A DNA stretch of 64,000 nt from Phaeobacter sp. G2 (GTDB lineage: Bacteria > Pseudomonadota > Alphaproteobacteria > Rhodobacterales > Rhodobacteraceae). The DNA is taken from contig CP104100.1 of assembly GCA_025163595.1 (NCBI GenBank), positions 1,426,001-1,490,000 of the forward strand, given 5' to 3'. Position 1 is the first letter of the stretch; the number at the start of each line of letters is the position of its first letter. The notes beneath the pieces are model-generated. The model was not told where the DNA came from, did no database searches, and was given only the letters and a program-made list of their open reading frames with translations. Shown one piece after another: positions 28,163 through 37,483 of the stretch. The position numbers and the translations under genes are program-made.

Positions 28163-28197
28163 AAAAGACGCTGGTGGGATGTCCACCAGCGTCTTTT
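28163..28197. terminator. Bidirectional terminator between SDR and protease-like gene
   Basis: A perfect 15-bp stem AAAAGACGCTGGTGG/CCACCAGCGTCTTTT with a 5-nt loop. It is flanked by A-rich sequence on the left and T-rich sequence on the right, so it can terminate both convergent genes. Confidence 0.92.
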
Positions 28198-28265
28198 CTT
28201 TGTGATCCCCAGAGCCAGCGCGGTGTGCCGTCTCTGGGGATGGTCTAATACCAGGCTAGGCGTGC

Positions 28266-30062
28266 TTATTCCCAGCAGCTGACCAGAACTGTCATTCCGG
28301 TGGCCCGGTTCACCAGGGCCTGGTTTGGCAGGGCAGCACCTGCGAGCTGGGTCTGAACCTCAAGACCTGCGGCCTCCATGGCGCCGCGAATGGTCTCGGC
28401 ATTTGCCGCAAAGCTCACCCCGGCGGGCAGCTGACGGCCCTGCGCGGTTTGGGGCAGCAACATACCAAGCACCGCACCCGAGGCATCAACCACCGGGCCA
28501 CCCGCGTCACCAGGCTGGGCGGCAAGCGCCAGCCGTGCAACACTGGTATCCCCTTCCAGGCTTTTGACGTCGGCCAGTTTTCCCCAGGTCAGGCTGGGGG
28601 CTCCCAGCACACCTTCGTAGGAAAAGCCGGAAACGGCGATTTCGGATTGCAGCCGTGGGCTTTGCGGGCTCAACTCAGCCACCGCGATCGGCGCCAGGGA
28701 CTGGGTCGACCGCAGGATCGCCATGCCGGATTGGGTATCGGCGCTGACAACTTCAGCACGGTAGCCGTAATCCAGGGTGACCCGGGTGCAGCCCTGAACC
28801 ACATCGGCGGTGGTCACAACCACACCATCGCTGCTGACAAAAAAGCCAGAGCGCGACATTTTGGGTTTGCGGATTTCCAGACCGGACAGCAGGTCAATGT
28901 CCTGCTGAATATCGCCGCCTGCGGAATCGTCCAGCACGCCTTCGCTGCGCTCAAAGCTCGCCTGCATGGCGGAGAGAACGCGGCTGCGGCGGGCCTCATC
29001 GCCAGCTGGCCAGATGAGGGTGAAGCCCTTGATCTCACCGTTTTTGAGGCTGGCCTGGGTAAAGGAGACAAGGCGGCTGTTGCGCCCTTCCAGGGTGAAA
29101 CTGTCGTTTTCACGCTCGCGCGGGCCTTCCAGGGGCACAATTTCCAAAGTCTGCATGATGTCATACAGGCCATAAAGCGTGCTTTTGTCGCCGCGCTGGC
29201 TGATCAGCAGCACCCGGACACCCAGATCGCCGGAGCTGTCGTAATGGGCAAAGGGGGGCTCATATCGACTAAAGGTGACTTCATCTGCGGGGATTTCCAG
29301 CGAGATACCAGCCTGCGTGTCGATAATGCGGCGCATGCCAACCGAGATCAGCGGCGCGTTGTAGTCGTCCAGCAGAATCTGGCGCTGTGCCGTGGTCAGA
29401 ACGCCGGTGATCTCAAACCCCTTGGCGGCTTGCCAATCGGACATGGAGCTGCGGGTGCCGCGGCCAAAGGCGCCATCAATGGCCGAGTTGTAGAACCCGG
29501 CGGCCTGGAGTGCGATTTGCAGTTCTTTGCGCTCATCTCGGCTCAACGTTCGCTCGCTGCGCCGGGCTTCGGCGGGGCTTTCGTCGGGCAGGGCTGGGGG
29601 GCTCGGTTCCGCGATCACCACGGGGTCTGCGGTCTGCGTCTGTGGTGCCGTTGTCGCCTCAGCAGTGGCACCCGTTGCTGGGGCCTGGGCTGGCTGGGTG
29701 GTCTGCGCAGTGTCTTCCCCCAATGGGTAGAACTGATTGCGCAGGTTGTTGGGCAGGGCGATAAAACTGTCGCGCGGGATCTGCCCTTCAGAGCGGTAGA
29801 CCTGCAACACACGATTCGCGTCTTCGCGGGTGTAGGGGCCGATCAAGACACCATACCAGCCACCGACAAGCGAGAAGCCGGCAACATCAGGGATCTTGGC
29901 GGCAAAAACCTGTGCTTCTTGGTTGGCCGAGGCCAGGGTGGGGCGTGCCGCCACCTGGATCCAGACTGTGTCCTGTGGGTTTTGCTGCGCTTGCGCTGGT
30001 ACAGCTAGAAGCATGGCAAGCGCATTGAGCGACAGGACCAATGCGGCAATCATTTTTCTCAT
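28266..30062 (-). CDS. Secreted SPOR-like/peptidoglycan-binding protein with degenerate serine-protease domain
   Basis: A 598-residue protein with a signal peptide (MRKMIAALVLSLNALAMLLAVPAQA). A SPOR-like segment follows (about residues 33-100: WIQVAARPTLASANQEAQVFA...GPYTREDANRVL), then a Pro/Ala/Thr linker, a peptidoglycan-binding_1 domain (LQIALQAAGFYNSAIDGAFGRGTRSSMSDWQ, about 190-220), a middle region, and a trypsin-like fold (about 395-560). All three catalytic positions are altered. The NAHVV histidine is Asp420 (TTADVV), the aspartate of DLALL is Gly446 (SGMAIL), and the GDSGGP serine is Ala520 (GDAGGP). It is therefore probably a non-proteolytic envelope protein that binds peptidoglycan. 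The start at 30062 is set by the signal peptide; the longer frame overlaps the glyQ leader. Confidence 0.85.
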   Translation of the reverse strand: MRKMIAALVLSLNALAMLLAVPAQAQQNPQDTVWIQVAARPTLASANQEAQVFAAKIPDVAGFSLVGGWYGVLIGPYTREDANRVLQVYRSEGQIPRDSFIALPNNLRNQFYPLGEDTAQTTQPAQAPATGATAEATTAPQTQTADPVVIAEPSPPALPDESPAEARRSERTLSRDERKELQIALQAAGFYNSAIDGAFGRGTRSSMSDWQAAKGFEITGVLTTAQRQILLDDYNAPLISVGMRRIIDTQAGISLEIPADEVTFSRYEPPFAHYDSSGDLGVRVLLISQRGDKSTLYGLYDIMQTLEIVPLEGPRERENDSFTLEGRNSRLVSFTQASLKNGEIKGFTLIWPAGDEARRSRVLSAMQASFERSEGVLDDSAGGDIQQDIDLLSGLEIRKPKMSRSGFFVSSDGVVVTTADVVQGCTRVTLDYGYRAEVVSADTQSGMAILRSTQSLAPIAVAELSPQSPRLQSEIAVSGFSYEGVLGAPSLTWGKLADVKSLEGDTSVARLALAAQPGDAGGPVVDASGAVLGMLLPQTAQGRQLPAGVSFAANAETIRGAMEAAGLEVQTQLAGAALPNQALVNRATGMTVLVSCWE

Positions 30063-30335
30063 TCTCAGGACCCTATCCCGGTAAACCAAATTATTGCCGC
30101 GCAGATAAGCATTTTGTGGCGGCAAAGGAAACGCCCCTTGCAGGGGGGAATTCCACACTTGATGCAGCAATCTGGTGATTATGGCCTTAATGCCACGACA
30201 AAATGTCATGTTGAGACGCCCTGTGGTTCCTTGGTCACTGATCTGCGCCGCATTGGCTGCTTCTAGCCGTTGACCCCGCCGGGGGGCTTGCATAGGAAGA
30301 AAGCCGCATTTGCTGCTTATACGAGGGATTTGGAT

Positions 30336-31349
30336 ATGACCCAGACCGCCACCCCGACCGCCACCCAGGCGACCGGTCAGACCGTGGGCCAGACTGTAGG
30401 CCAGACGGGCACGATGACAGCTGGCGCGACCAGATCCACTCCGCGCTCTTTCCAGGAGATCATCTTGCGGCTGCAAAGCTATTGGGCCGCCAAGGGCTGC
30501 GCCATCATGCAGCCCTATGACATGGAAGTGGGCGCCGGTACCTTTCACCCGGCGACAACCCTGCGCTCATTGGGCAGCAAGCCCTGGGCCGCAGCCTATG
30601 TGCAGCCCTCGCGCCGCCCCACCGATGGGCGCTACGGTGAAAATCCCAACCGGTTGCAGCACTACTACCAGTTTCAGGCCCTGATCAAACCCAGCCCGCC
30701 CAATCTGCAAGAGCTGTATCTGGGCAGTCTAGAGGCGATTGGCATTGATATGGATATGCACGATATCCGCTTTGTCGAGGATGACTGGGAAAGCCCGACG
30801 CTGGGCGCCTGGGGCCTGGGCTGGGAAGTCTGGTGCGATGGTATGGAAGTCAGCCAGTTCACTTATTTTCAGCAGGTTGGCGGCCACGACTGTCACCCGG
30901 TTTCCGGTGAGCTGACCTATGGTCTGGAACGTCTGGCGATGTATGTGCTGGGGGTTGACCATGTGATGGACATGCCCTTCAACGACCCGCAGGCGCCAAT
31001 CCCGCTGACCTATGGGGATGTGTTCAAACAGACCGAAGAAGAATACGCCCGCTGGAACTTTGACGTGGCCAACACCGAAGTGCTGCTGCGCCACTTTGAA
31101 GAGGCCGAGGCCGAATGTGCCACCATTCTGGCGCAGGACCATGTGGATCCCAAGACCGGCAAGCGCATCATCATGGCGCATCCGGCCTATGATCAATGCA
31201 TCAAGGCCAGCCATATCTTTAACCTGCTGGACGCGCGCGGTGTGATCTCGGTGACAGAGCGTCAGGCCTATATTGGCCGGGTGCGCACACTGGCAAAACA
31301 ATGTGCTGACGCCTTTGTACAGACCAGCGCGGGCGGTTTTTCGGGCTAA
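30336..31349 (+). CDS. glyQ: Glycine--tRNA ligase, alpha subunit
   Basis: The 337-residue alpha subunit of the tetrameric bacterial glycyl-tRNA synthetase, which holds the class II aminoacylation site. [42 protein letters not shown] and [26 protein letters not shown] are near-invariant in the family. The first ~35 residues ([24 protein letters not shown]) are an unusual Thr/Gln-rich extension encoded by 12-bp tandem repeats (30375-30410). An internal ATG at 30414 would give a normal-length protein. The beta subunit gene glyS follows after one intervening gene. Confidence 0.96.
   Translation: MTQTATPTATQATGQTVGQTVGQTGTMTAGATRSTPRSFQEIILRLQSYWAAKGCAIMQPYDMEVGAGTFHPATTLRSLGSKPWAAAYVQPSRRPTDGRYGENPNRLQHYYQFQALIKPSPPNLQELYLGSLEAIGIDMDMHDIRFVEDDWESPTLGAWGLGWEVWCDGMEVSQFTYFQQVGGHDCHPVSGELTYGLERLAMYVLGVDHVMDMPFNDPQAPIPLTYGDVFKQTEEEYARWNFDVANTEVLLRHFEEAEAECATILAQDHVDPKTGKRIIMAHPAYDQCIKASHIFNLLDARGVISVTERQAYIGRVRTLAKQCADAFVQTSAGGFSG
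30375..30410 (+). repeat. 12-bp tandem repeat in the glyQ leader
   Basis: Three imperfect 12-bp units (GGTCAGACCGTG, GGCCAGACTGTA, GGCCAGACGGGC) sit in frame near the glyQ 5' end and encode G-Q-T-x repeats. Confidence 0.7.
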
Positions 31350-31443
31350 CCCAGGTTTGGGTGTCAATTGGGCCATGCCCCACCTGTGCACTGCTGGGCG
31401 GGGCATCGGTGTGAGGCTGGCGACAGAATAAGGGCGATTGCCA

Positions 31444-31983
31444 ATGTTGGGTAAGTTTCTTGCGATTGTACTTGTGGTTTCCGGCCTCGCAGCTGGCGGG
31501 GCGATGTATTACCTGCAGGTCTATGGCTATTATGACGAGGTGACGCTGAAGCCGGGCCAGGATGTGGTGCTGCTTCCCTTGGGCAAGGACACCCCCTTGC
31601 CGATCGCCTATGGGGATTTTCAGGCGATTGATGCCAGCAGCTCCCCTATCCGCTATCGGGCCTGTTTCAGCACTTCGCTGAAGCCTGAAGCATTGGCGCA
31701 GTTGTTTCAGGTGTCAGAGCAAAAGGTCCCGCGCAATGCACCGGGCTGGTTTGACTGTTTTGATGCCGAAGCCCTGGGAGAGGCTTTGCAGGCAGGGACC
31801 GCCACCGCCTTTGTCTCGGTCAAGAATATCTCTTACGGGGTGGATCGCATCGTGGCTGTCACCGATCAGGGGCTGGGCTATGCCTGGCATGAGCTGAACG
31901 CCTGCGGTGAAAAGGCTTATGATGGCACCGTTGTTGGGGAAACCTGCCCGCCGCGCCCGCAGAATACTCCGCCTGCAGAATAA
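31444..31983 (+). CDS. DUF6446 family protein (Roseobacter-conserved, membrane-anchored)
   Basis: A 179-residue protein with one N-terminal membrane segment (MLGKFLAIVLVVSGLAAGGAMYYLQVYGYY) followed by a periplasmic domain containing several cysteines (YRACFS, WFDCFD, LNACGEK, GETCPPRP), likely in disulfides. It is always-between-glyQ-and-glyS style context in this group as I recall it. Older annotations called it a histidine kinase, which nothing in the sequence supports. I prefer the ATG at 31444 over a TTG 6 bp upstream. Function is unknown. Confidence 0.75.
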   Translation: MLGKFLAIVLVVSGLAAGGAMYYLQVYGYYDEVTLKPGQDVVLLPLGKDTPLPIAYGDFQAIDASSSPIRYRACFSTSLKPEALAQLFQVSEQKVPRNAPGWFDCFDAEALGEALQAGTATAFVSVKNISYGVDRIVAVTDQGLGYAWHELNACGEKAYDGTVVGETCPPRPQNTPPAE

Positions 31984-31993
31984 CTGAATGGAG

Positions 31994-32037
31994 CGATCTG
32001 CCGCCTTGGCGCGTCAGCTGTGGGGGTTGGCAGATCG
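31994..32037 (+). promoter_or_regulatory. Hairpin in the leader upstream of glyS
   Basis: CGATCTGCC (31994-32002) and GGCAGATCG (32029-32037) form a 9-bp perfect stem around a 26-nt loop, just after the DUF6446 gene. No T-run follows. It may be a processing or stability element. Confidence 0.35.
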
Positions 32038-32067
32038 ACCCAGGCGCTCTTTGGCGCCGTTGTGAAT

Positions 32068-32190
32068 ATGACTGAAGTGAGCAAAGCCTATGGACCCTCT
32101 CCTGTTGCTTTTGTAGTACTTCCCCTGCTGTCCGCGCCTTGTGTGGATATCGCCAATGCCATCGTCATCCAGGCGATTGTGAACTTCTGA
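32068..32190 (+). CDS. Possible 40-residue leader ORF upstream of glyS
   Basis: An ATG at 32068 opens a 40-codon frame (MTEVSKAYGPSPVAFVVLPL...) that ends with TGA 9 bp before the glyS start. The product is mostly hydrophobic after residue 12. No clear ribosome-binding site precedes the ATG and I recognise no family. It could be a real small membrane peptide, a leader peptide or chance. Confidence 0.25.
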   Translation: MTEVSKAYGPSPVAFVVLPLLSAPCVDIANAIVIQAIVNF

Positions 32191-32199
32191 GGACCCCAG

Positions 32200-34425
32200 A
32201 TGCCCGACCTGCTGATTGAACTGTTTTCCGAAGAAATCCCGGCCCGCATGCAGGCGCGTGCGGCTGAGGATCTGAAAAAGCGCATGACCGATGGTCTGGT
32301 CGAGGCAGGTCTCACCTATGCAGGCGCCGCCGCGTTCTCGACGCCGCGCCGTCTGACCCTGGCACTGGAGGGCCTGCTGGCCGAAAGCCCGACCCTGCGC
32401 GAAGAGCGCAAGGGGCCAAAGGTTGGCGCGCCGGACAAGGCAATCGAAGGCTTTCTACGCGGCGCCGGGCTGACCCGCGATCAGCTGGAAGAGCGCGACA
32501 CGCCAAAAGGCGCGGTCTATTTTGCTATGATTGAAAAGCCCGGTCGTCCAGCCGCTGAAATCATCGCCGAGGTGCTGGAAGCAACGGTGCGCAACTTCCC
32601 CTGGCCCAAGTCCATGCGCTGGGGCGCTGGATCTCTGCGCTGGGTGCGGCCGCTACATTCGATCCTCTGTCAGCTCAGCGATGAAAACGGATCCGAAGTG
32701 GTGCCGCTTGAGATCGACGGAATTGTCGCGGGCAATGTAACCCAGGGCCACCGCTTTATGGCGCCGGGAGAGATCACGGTAAATGGGTTTGAGGATTACG
32801 CGGCCAAGCTGAAGCGCGCCAATGTGGTGCTGGACCCGGCAGAGCGCAGCCAGGCGATCTGGCAGGAGGCTGGCAACCAGGCCTTTGCCCGTGGGCTGGA
32901 ACTGGTCGAAGACAAGGGGCTTTTGACCGAGGTGGCTAGCCTGGTGGAATGGCCCGTGGTGCTGCTGGGTGATATCGACGCCGAATTCCTGGAGCTGCCG
33001 CCGGAGGTGCTGCAGACCAGCATGCGCGAGCACCAAAAGTTTTTCTCGGTGAAGAACCCAAAAACCGGTCGGATCGAGGGCTTTGTCACTGTTGCCAACC
33101 GTGAAACCGCAGACCATGGCGCGACCATTCTGGCGGGCAATCAAAAGGTTCTGAGCGCCCGTCTGGCCGATGCCAAGTTCTTTTGGGAAAACGATCTGCG
33201 GGTGGCCAAGTCGGAAACCGGCATGGAAGCCTGGACCGCGCAGCTCAGCAATGTGACCTTCCACAACAAGCTGGGGATGCAGTCGGAACGGATTGACCGG
33301 ATCGCAGCCCTGGCGCGGGAAATCGCGCCGGTGGTGGGCGCCGATGCGGATCTGGCAGAACAGGCAGCCCGGGTGGCCAAGGCGGATTTGTCCTCTGAGA
33401 TGGTCTATGAATTCCCCGAACTGCAGGGGCTGATGGGGCGCTACTACGCCCAGGCGGCTGGCCTGCCGCAGGAGGTCGCCAATGCTTGTGAGGCGCATTA
33501 TTCGCCGCTGGGCCCCTCTGATGATGTGCCGTCCGAGCCGGTTTCGGTGGCTGTGGCGCTGGCCGACAAGATCGACACGCTGACCGGGTTCTGGGCGATT
33601 GATGAAAAACCCACCGGATCCAAAGACCCCTTTGCCCTGCGCCGCGCCGCACTGGGGGTGATCCGGCTGGTGCTGGAGAATGGTGCACGCATGCCTTTGG
33701 ACCGGTTTTTTGACGGCCATCTGTTGCGGGTCGAAAGCGCGCTGGACAGCTCGTTGCCCGCGGCCGATATTGAATCGCTGCTGCAGGAAATTGCAGAACA
33801 CGGTGTCTTTGGTGCATCCTTCAAGGTGGTCAAGGAGAGCCTTGGCGATCTGGCCGAAGAGCCCTTCTTGGATCTGGAAACAAAAGTGCCGGATCTATCG
33901 GATGATCTGTTGTCCTTTTTCCATGACCGCCTGAAGGTTTTTCTGCGGGAACAGGGCATTCGCCACGATGTCATTGACGCCTGCATTGCCATGGACGGTA
34001 ATGACGATCTGACGCTGCTGGTGAAACGCGCCCGGGCTCTGGAAGATTTTATGAAGAGCGAAGACGGTACCAACCTGCTGCAGGGCTTCAAGCGGGCCAA
34101 CAACATCCTGACCCAGGCTGAGGAAAAAGATGGGGTGGAATACTCCTATGGCGCCGATGTGAAATTTGCCGAGGACGAAAGTGAAAAGGCTCTTTTCACC
34201 GCGCTTGCTGCGAGCGAGGGAGCGATCTCCACGGCCATCGAGGCCGAGGATTTCGCGGCCGCCATGGGCGGCATGGCGGCCCTGCGGGCGCCGGTGGATG
34301 CGTTTTTCGAAGCGGTACAGGTGAATTCGGAGAAGGAAGTTGTCCGTCGCAACCGGTTGAACCTGCTGAGCCAAATCCGCAAGGTCTGCGGCCAGGTTGC
34401 GGACCTGTCTCTTATCGAAGCCTGA
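32200..34425 (+). CDS. glyS: Glycine--tRNA ligase, beta subunit
   Basis: The 741-residue beta subunit that binds tRNA-Gly in the alpha2beta2 synthetase. The start MPDLLIELFSEEIPARMQARAAEDLKKRM is invariant in the family. Internal blocks FSTPRRLTL, KSMRWGAGSLRWVRPLHSILC, EHQKFFSV and ADKIDTLTGFWAIDEKPTGSKDPFALRRAALG are typical; the last lies in the HD-like region. The C-terminal anticodon-binding domain is complete. It lies downstream of glyQ and the DUF6446 gene and ends before a terminator at 34459. Confidence 0.97.
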   Translation: MPDLLIELFSEEIPARMQARAAEDLKKRMTDGLVEAGLTYAGAAAFSTPRRLTLALEGLLAESPTLREERKGPKVGAPDKAIEGFLRGAGLTRDQLEERDTPKGAVYFAMIEKPGRPAAEIIAEVLEATVRNFPWPKSMRWGAGSLRWVRPLHSILCQLSDENGSEVVPLEIDGIVAGNVTQGHRFMAPGEITVNGFEDYAAKLKRANVVLDPAERSQAIWQEAGNQAFARGLELVEDKGLLTEVASLVEWPVVLLGDIDAEFLELPPEVLQTSMREHQKFFSVKNPKTGRIEGFVTVANRETADHGATILAGNQKVLSARLADAKFFWENDLRVAKSETGMEAWTAQLSNVTFHNKLGMQSERIDRIAALAREIAPVVGADADLAEQAARVAKADLSSEMVYEFPELQGLMGRYYAQAAGLPQEVANACEAHYSPLGPSDDVPSEPVSVAVALADKIDTLTGFWAIDEKPTGSKDPFALRRAALGVIRLVLENGARMPLDRFFDGHLLRVESALDSSLPAADIESLLQEIAEHGVFGASFKVVKESLGDLAEEPFLDLETKVPDLSDDLLSFFHDRLKVFLREQGIRHDVIDACIAMDGNDDLTLLVKRARALEDFMKSEDGTNLLQGFKRANNILTQAEEKDGVEYSYGADVKFAEDESEKALFTALAASEGAISTAIEAEDFAAAMGGMAALRAPVDAFFEAVQVNSEKEVVRRNRLNLLSQIRKVCGQVADLSLIEA

Positions 34426-34458
34426 AGTCGGGCGCATTATCAGAGTTTCCAGAGTTTA

Positions 34459-34490
34459 GGGGGCTGCGTTTTGGCGCGGCCCCTGTTTTT
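34459..34490 (+). terminator. Rho-independent terminator after glyS
   Basis: GGGGCTGCG pairs with CGCGGCCCC (one G-T wobble, 6-nt loop) and is followed by TGTTTTTG. It lies 35 bp past the glyS stop. The rest of the gap up to ppdK (to 34746) contains the ppdK promoter region and no supported ORF. Confidence 0.78.
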
Positions 34491-34746
34491 GTGCAGAGGC
34501 GTGTTTTGGGCGGGGCTCGGCCTTCCCGAACGCCAGCGCCCCCCTTTTGGCCCTGAAGGGGCGTTCAGGCAGGGCCAGCTTTGACCCGATTGGCGCCCCA
34601 AACCGGCATTGTAGCGCGAGGTCTGCTCTGTGGCATGGAAGAGAGCCTGAGGTAAATTCAGCGGTGGCTTTGGGCTTGGCTCTTGCGAAGGTGGCTGGCG
34701 TGATTATGCTGCAGGCAAATAAAAGGTGCCGCAGTGCAGAAAAACC

Positions 34747-37305
34747 ATGTCTGAGATCCCGCTTTCTACGTTGATCACCGCCACGGCCCCAATTGAGGCC
34801 GCAAATCATGGTGGGCGTGCCAAATGCCTCCAGCGCTTGGTGCGGCTGGATCTTCCGGTTCCCCGCACTGTGGCCCTGTCTTTTGCTGCGGTGCAGCAGG
34901 TGGCCACGGGCGAGTTGCCGGACATTCGTGCCATTCTGGCAGAGTTCTCGGAGGATGCGCTGCTCTGTGTGCGGCCCTCGTCTGAGGTGCCGGATTGGGG
35001 CGGGCCGAGTGCGATCCTGAATATCGGTATGAACGACGCCCGCTATCTGTCCCTGAGTGAGGTCTTGGGGCAGGCGGCTGCTGCCTCGCTGTATCTGCGG
35101 TTCGTGCAGTCCTATGCGGTGCATGTGGCGCGGCTGGATCCGGATGTTTTTGATGACGTCGAAGACGGCGGGCCGGATGCGCTGCGCGAAATCCTGCAGG
35201 CCTATGAGGCCGAGACGGACGAGGTTTTCCCACAGGATCCCGGCGAACAGCTGGCGGCGGTGCTGCGTTCAATGGCGCGGGCCTGGGAGGGCACCTCGGC
35301 GCGGCTGTTGCGGCAGGCCAAGGGGGCTCCGGCAGATGCCGGTCTGGGGCTGGTGGTGCAAGAGATGATTCCCGGTCTGGGCCAGGGGGAATGCGGATCA
35401 GGCGTGCTGCAGCTGGTGGATTCTGATACCGGGCTGCCGCAGCTGACGGGCCGCTATCTGAGCCAAAGCCAGGGGCGCGAGGCATTGGGAGCAGGCACTG
35501 AGGCGCTGTTCTTGGAAAAAGATGCGCGGGGGCCCTCGCTGGAGGAGCTGGCGCCAGAGGCTTTTGCGCGGATCAAGGCGGATGCCGCGCTGATGCGGGT
35601 GCGCCTGCGCGAAGAAATGCAGGTAGAATTTGTCATCCAGAACGGTGCATTGCATATCCTGGATGGGGTGCGGGTGCTGCGGTCTTCGCGCGCAGCGGTG
35701 CGGATCGCGGTGGCGCTGGCGCAGGATGGGATCATCCCCCCACATGAGGCGGTCATGCGGGTGGACGCCCATGTGCTGAGCGAGCTGTTGCACCGGCAGG
35801 TTGCCCCCAGCGCAGCCCGGGATGTGATCGGGGCCGGCATTGCTGCCAGCCCGGGTGCCGCAACGGGGCAGTTGGTGTTTACGGCGGCGGATGCGCAGTC
35901 CAGCGCTGCTCGTGGTGAGCCTTGCGTTTTGGTGCGCCGGGAGACCTCGCCGGATGATGTGCGCGGCATGCATGCGGCGGTGGCGGTTCTGACGGGCAGG
36001 GGCGGGATGACCAGCCATGCGGCGGTGATCGGGCGTGGGCTTGGCCTGCCCAGCATTGTGGGGGCGTCGAACATGACCTTTGATTCCCGCAAGAAACGAC
36101 TGATTTCCGCCAGTGGTCAGGTCTTTCACGCTGGCGACATCGTGACCATTGATGGCAGCCGCGGAGAAGTCCTTGCGGGGGAACCTGAAATGCTGGAAGC
36201 GGCGGAGGACGATGCCTTTCAAGCCTTGCTGGCCTGGGCGGATGAGGCGCGCGATATCGACATTCGCGCCAATGCCGATACCCCGGCAGATGCGCAGACA
36301 GCGCGCAATTTCAACGCTCAGGGCATTGGCCTGTGCCGGACCGAGCACATGTTCTTTGATCCCGGGCGCCTGACGGTGATGCGGGAAATGATCTTTGCCG
36401 AAACCTCCAGTGGGCGGGCTGCGGTGCTGGCGCGGCTGTTGCCGATGCAGCGTGAGGATTTTCTGGAGCTGTTCCGCATCATGGAGGGGCTGCCGGTCTG
36501 CATTCGCCTGTTTGACCCACCGCTGCATGAATTTCTGCCGACCAGCAAAACGGGCCAGCGCGAACTGTCTGAGGCTTTGGATATTCCGGTGAGCGATGTC
36601 ACCCGGCGGGTCGAGGAAATGGCGGAGTATAACCCAATGCTGGGTCTGCGCGGCGTACGTCTGGGCGTCACCGTGCCAGAGATCTATGACATGCAGGCGC
36701 GGGCCATTTTTGAAGCCACACTTTTGGCTTCAAAAGATGGGGCGCCGGTGGTGCCGGAGGTGATGATCCCGCTGGTTTCGACCAAGCGTGAAGTTGAACT
36801 GGTCAAGGCGCGCATTGATGCGGTTGCTGCTGCGGTTGCCGCAGAACAGGGCGAAAGCTTTGACTACCGTCTTGGGGTCATGGTGGAAACACCGCGGGCG
36901 GCGTTGCGCGCGGATGAGATCGCCCCGCATACCTCGTTCCTGAGTTTTGGGACCAACGATTTGACCCAGATGACCTACGGATTGTCGCGCGATGATGCGG
37001 GTCGGTTTATGTCCAATTATGTGCAGCAGGGGGTCTTTCCCGAGGATCCTTTCCACGTGCTGGATGTGGACGGCGTTGGCGAGCTGTTGAAGCTGGGTGT
37101 GCAGCGTGGACGCAGCACCAATCCCGAGGTCACCCTGTCGATTTGTGGTGAGCATGGGGGCAACCCCGAATCAATTGCTTTTTGCCGTGAAGCTGGCTTT
37201 GATTATGTGTCCTGTTCGCCTTTTCGGGTTCCGGTGGTGCGCTTGGCTGCGGCACAGCTGGCAATTGGCGAGAAAACCGGCGCAGTTTCTCCAACATACA
37301 CATAA
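34747..37305 (+). CDS. ppdK: Pyruvate, phosphate dikinase
   Basis: An 852-residue three-domain enzyme interconverting pyruvate/ATP/Pi and PEP/AMP/PPi. The phosphohistidine domain has GRGGMTSHAAVIGRGLGLPSIVGAS, with the swivelling histidine near residue 420. The C-terminal PEP/pyruvate barrel has GLCRTEHMFF, PMLGLRGVRLG, SFGTNDLTQMTYGLSRDDAGRF, ICGEHGGNPESIAF and YVSCSPFRVPVVRLAAAQ with the catalytic cysteine. The N-terminal ATP-grasp half is shorter and more divergent than in classical PPDK (WGGPSAILNIGMN replaces the usual region). The start at 34747 (MSEIPLSTL) is preferred over an ATG 21 bp upstream. It is monocistronic. Confidence 0.93.
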   Translation: MSEIPLSTLITATAPIEAANHGGRAKCLQRLVRLDLPVPRTVALSFAAVQQVATGELPDIRAILAEFSEDALLCVRPSSEVPDWGGPSAILNIGMNDARYLSLSEVLGQAAAASLYLRFVQSYAVHVARLDPDVFDDVEDGGPDALREILQAYEAETDEVFPQDPGEQLAAVLRSMARAWEGTSARLLRQAKGAPADAGLGLVVQEMIPGLGQGECGSGVLQLVDSDTGLPQLTGRYLSQSQGREALGAGTEALFLEKDARGPSLEELAPEAFARIKADAALMRVRLREEMQVEFVIQNGALHILDGVRVLRSSRAAVRIAVALAQDGIIPPHEAVMRVDAHVLSELLHRQVAPSAARDVIGAGIAASPGAATGQLVFTAADAQSSAARGEPCVLVRRETSPDDVRGMHAAVAVLTGRGGMTSHAAVIGRGLGLPSIVGASNMTFDSRKKRLISASGQVFHAGDIVTIDGSRGEVLAGEPEMLEAAEDDAFQALLAWADEARDIDIRANADTPADAQTARNFNAQGIGLCRTEHMFFDPGRLTVMREMIFAETSSGRAAVLARLLPMQREDFLELFRIMEGLPVCIRLFDPPLHEFLPTSKTGQRELSEALDIPVSDVTRRVEEMAEYNPMLGLRGVRLGVTVPEIYDMQARAIFEATLLASKDGAPVVPEVMIPLVSTKREVELVKARIDAVAAAVAAEQGESFDYRLGVMVETPRAALRADEIAPHTSFLSFGTNDLTQMTYGLSRDDAGRFMSNYVQQGVFPEDPFHVLDVDGVGELLKLGVQRGRSTNPEVTLSICGEHGGNPESIAFCREAGFDYVSCSPFRVPVVRLAAAQLAIGEKTGAVSPTYT

Positions 37306-37331
37306 AATTAGGAAAAATTTGTTTTTTCCGA

Positions 37332-37364
37332 CCCCGACATAGGCAGGCCTGTGATCGGGGTTTT
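37332..37364 (+). terminator. Rho-independent terminator after ppdK
   Basis: CCCCGA pairs with TCGGGG, extended by an inner stem (CATAGGC/GCCTGTG), and is followed by TTTT. It lies 26 bp past the ppdK stop. Confidence 0.8.
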
Positions 37365-37483
37365 GGGCGTCTCAGGGGGGCGGGAGCCCCGGAACTGGAC
37401 GTTTTGGCCGAATGTGGTTAAAGGAGGCGATCGCATTGGACTGGGGAGGCTGTGCGGAAGTGGAAAATTTGAGGACCCCTGAC

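Noticed and set aside
28449..30008. 519-codon plus-strand frame opposite the protease-like gene
   Set aside because: Shadow frame; the minus-strand gene has a signal peptide and recognisable domains, while this one has none.
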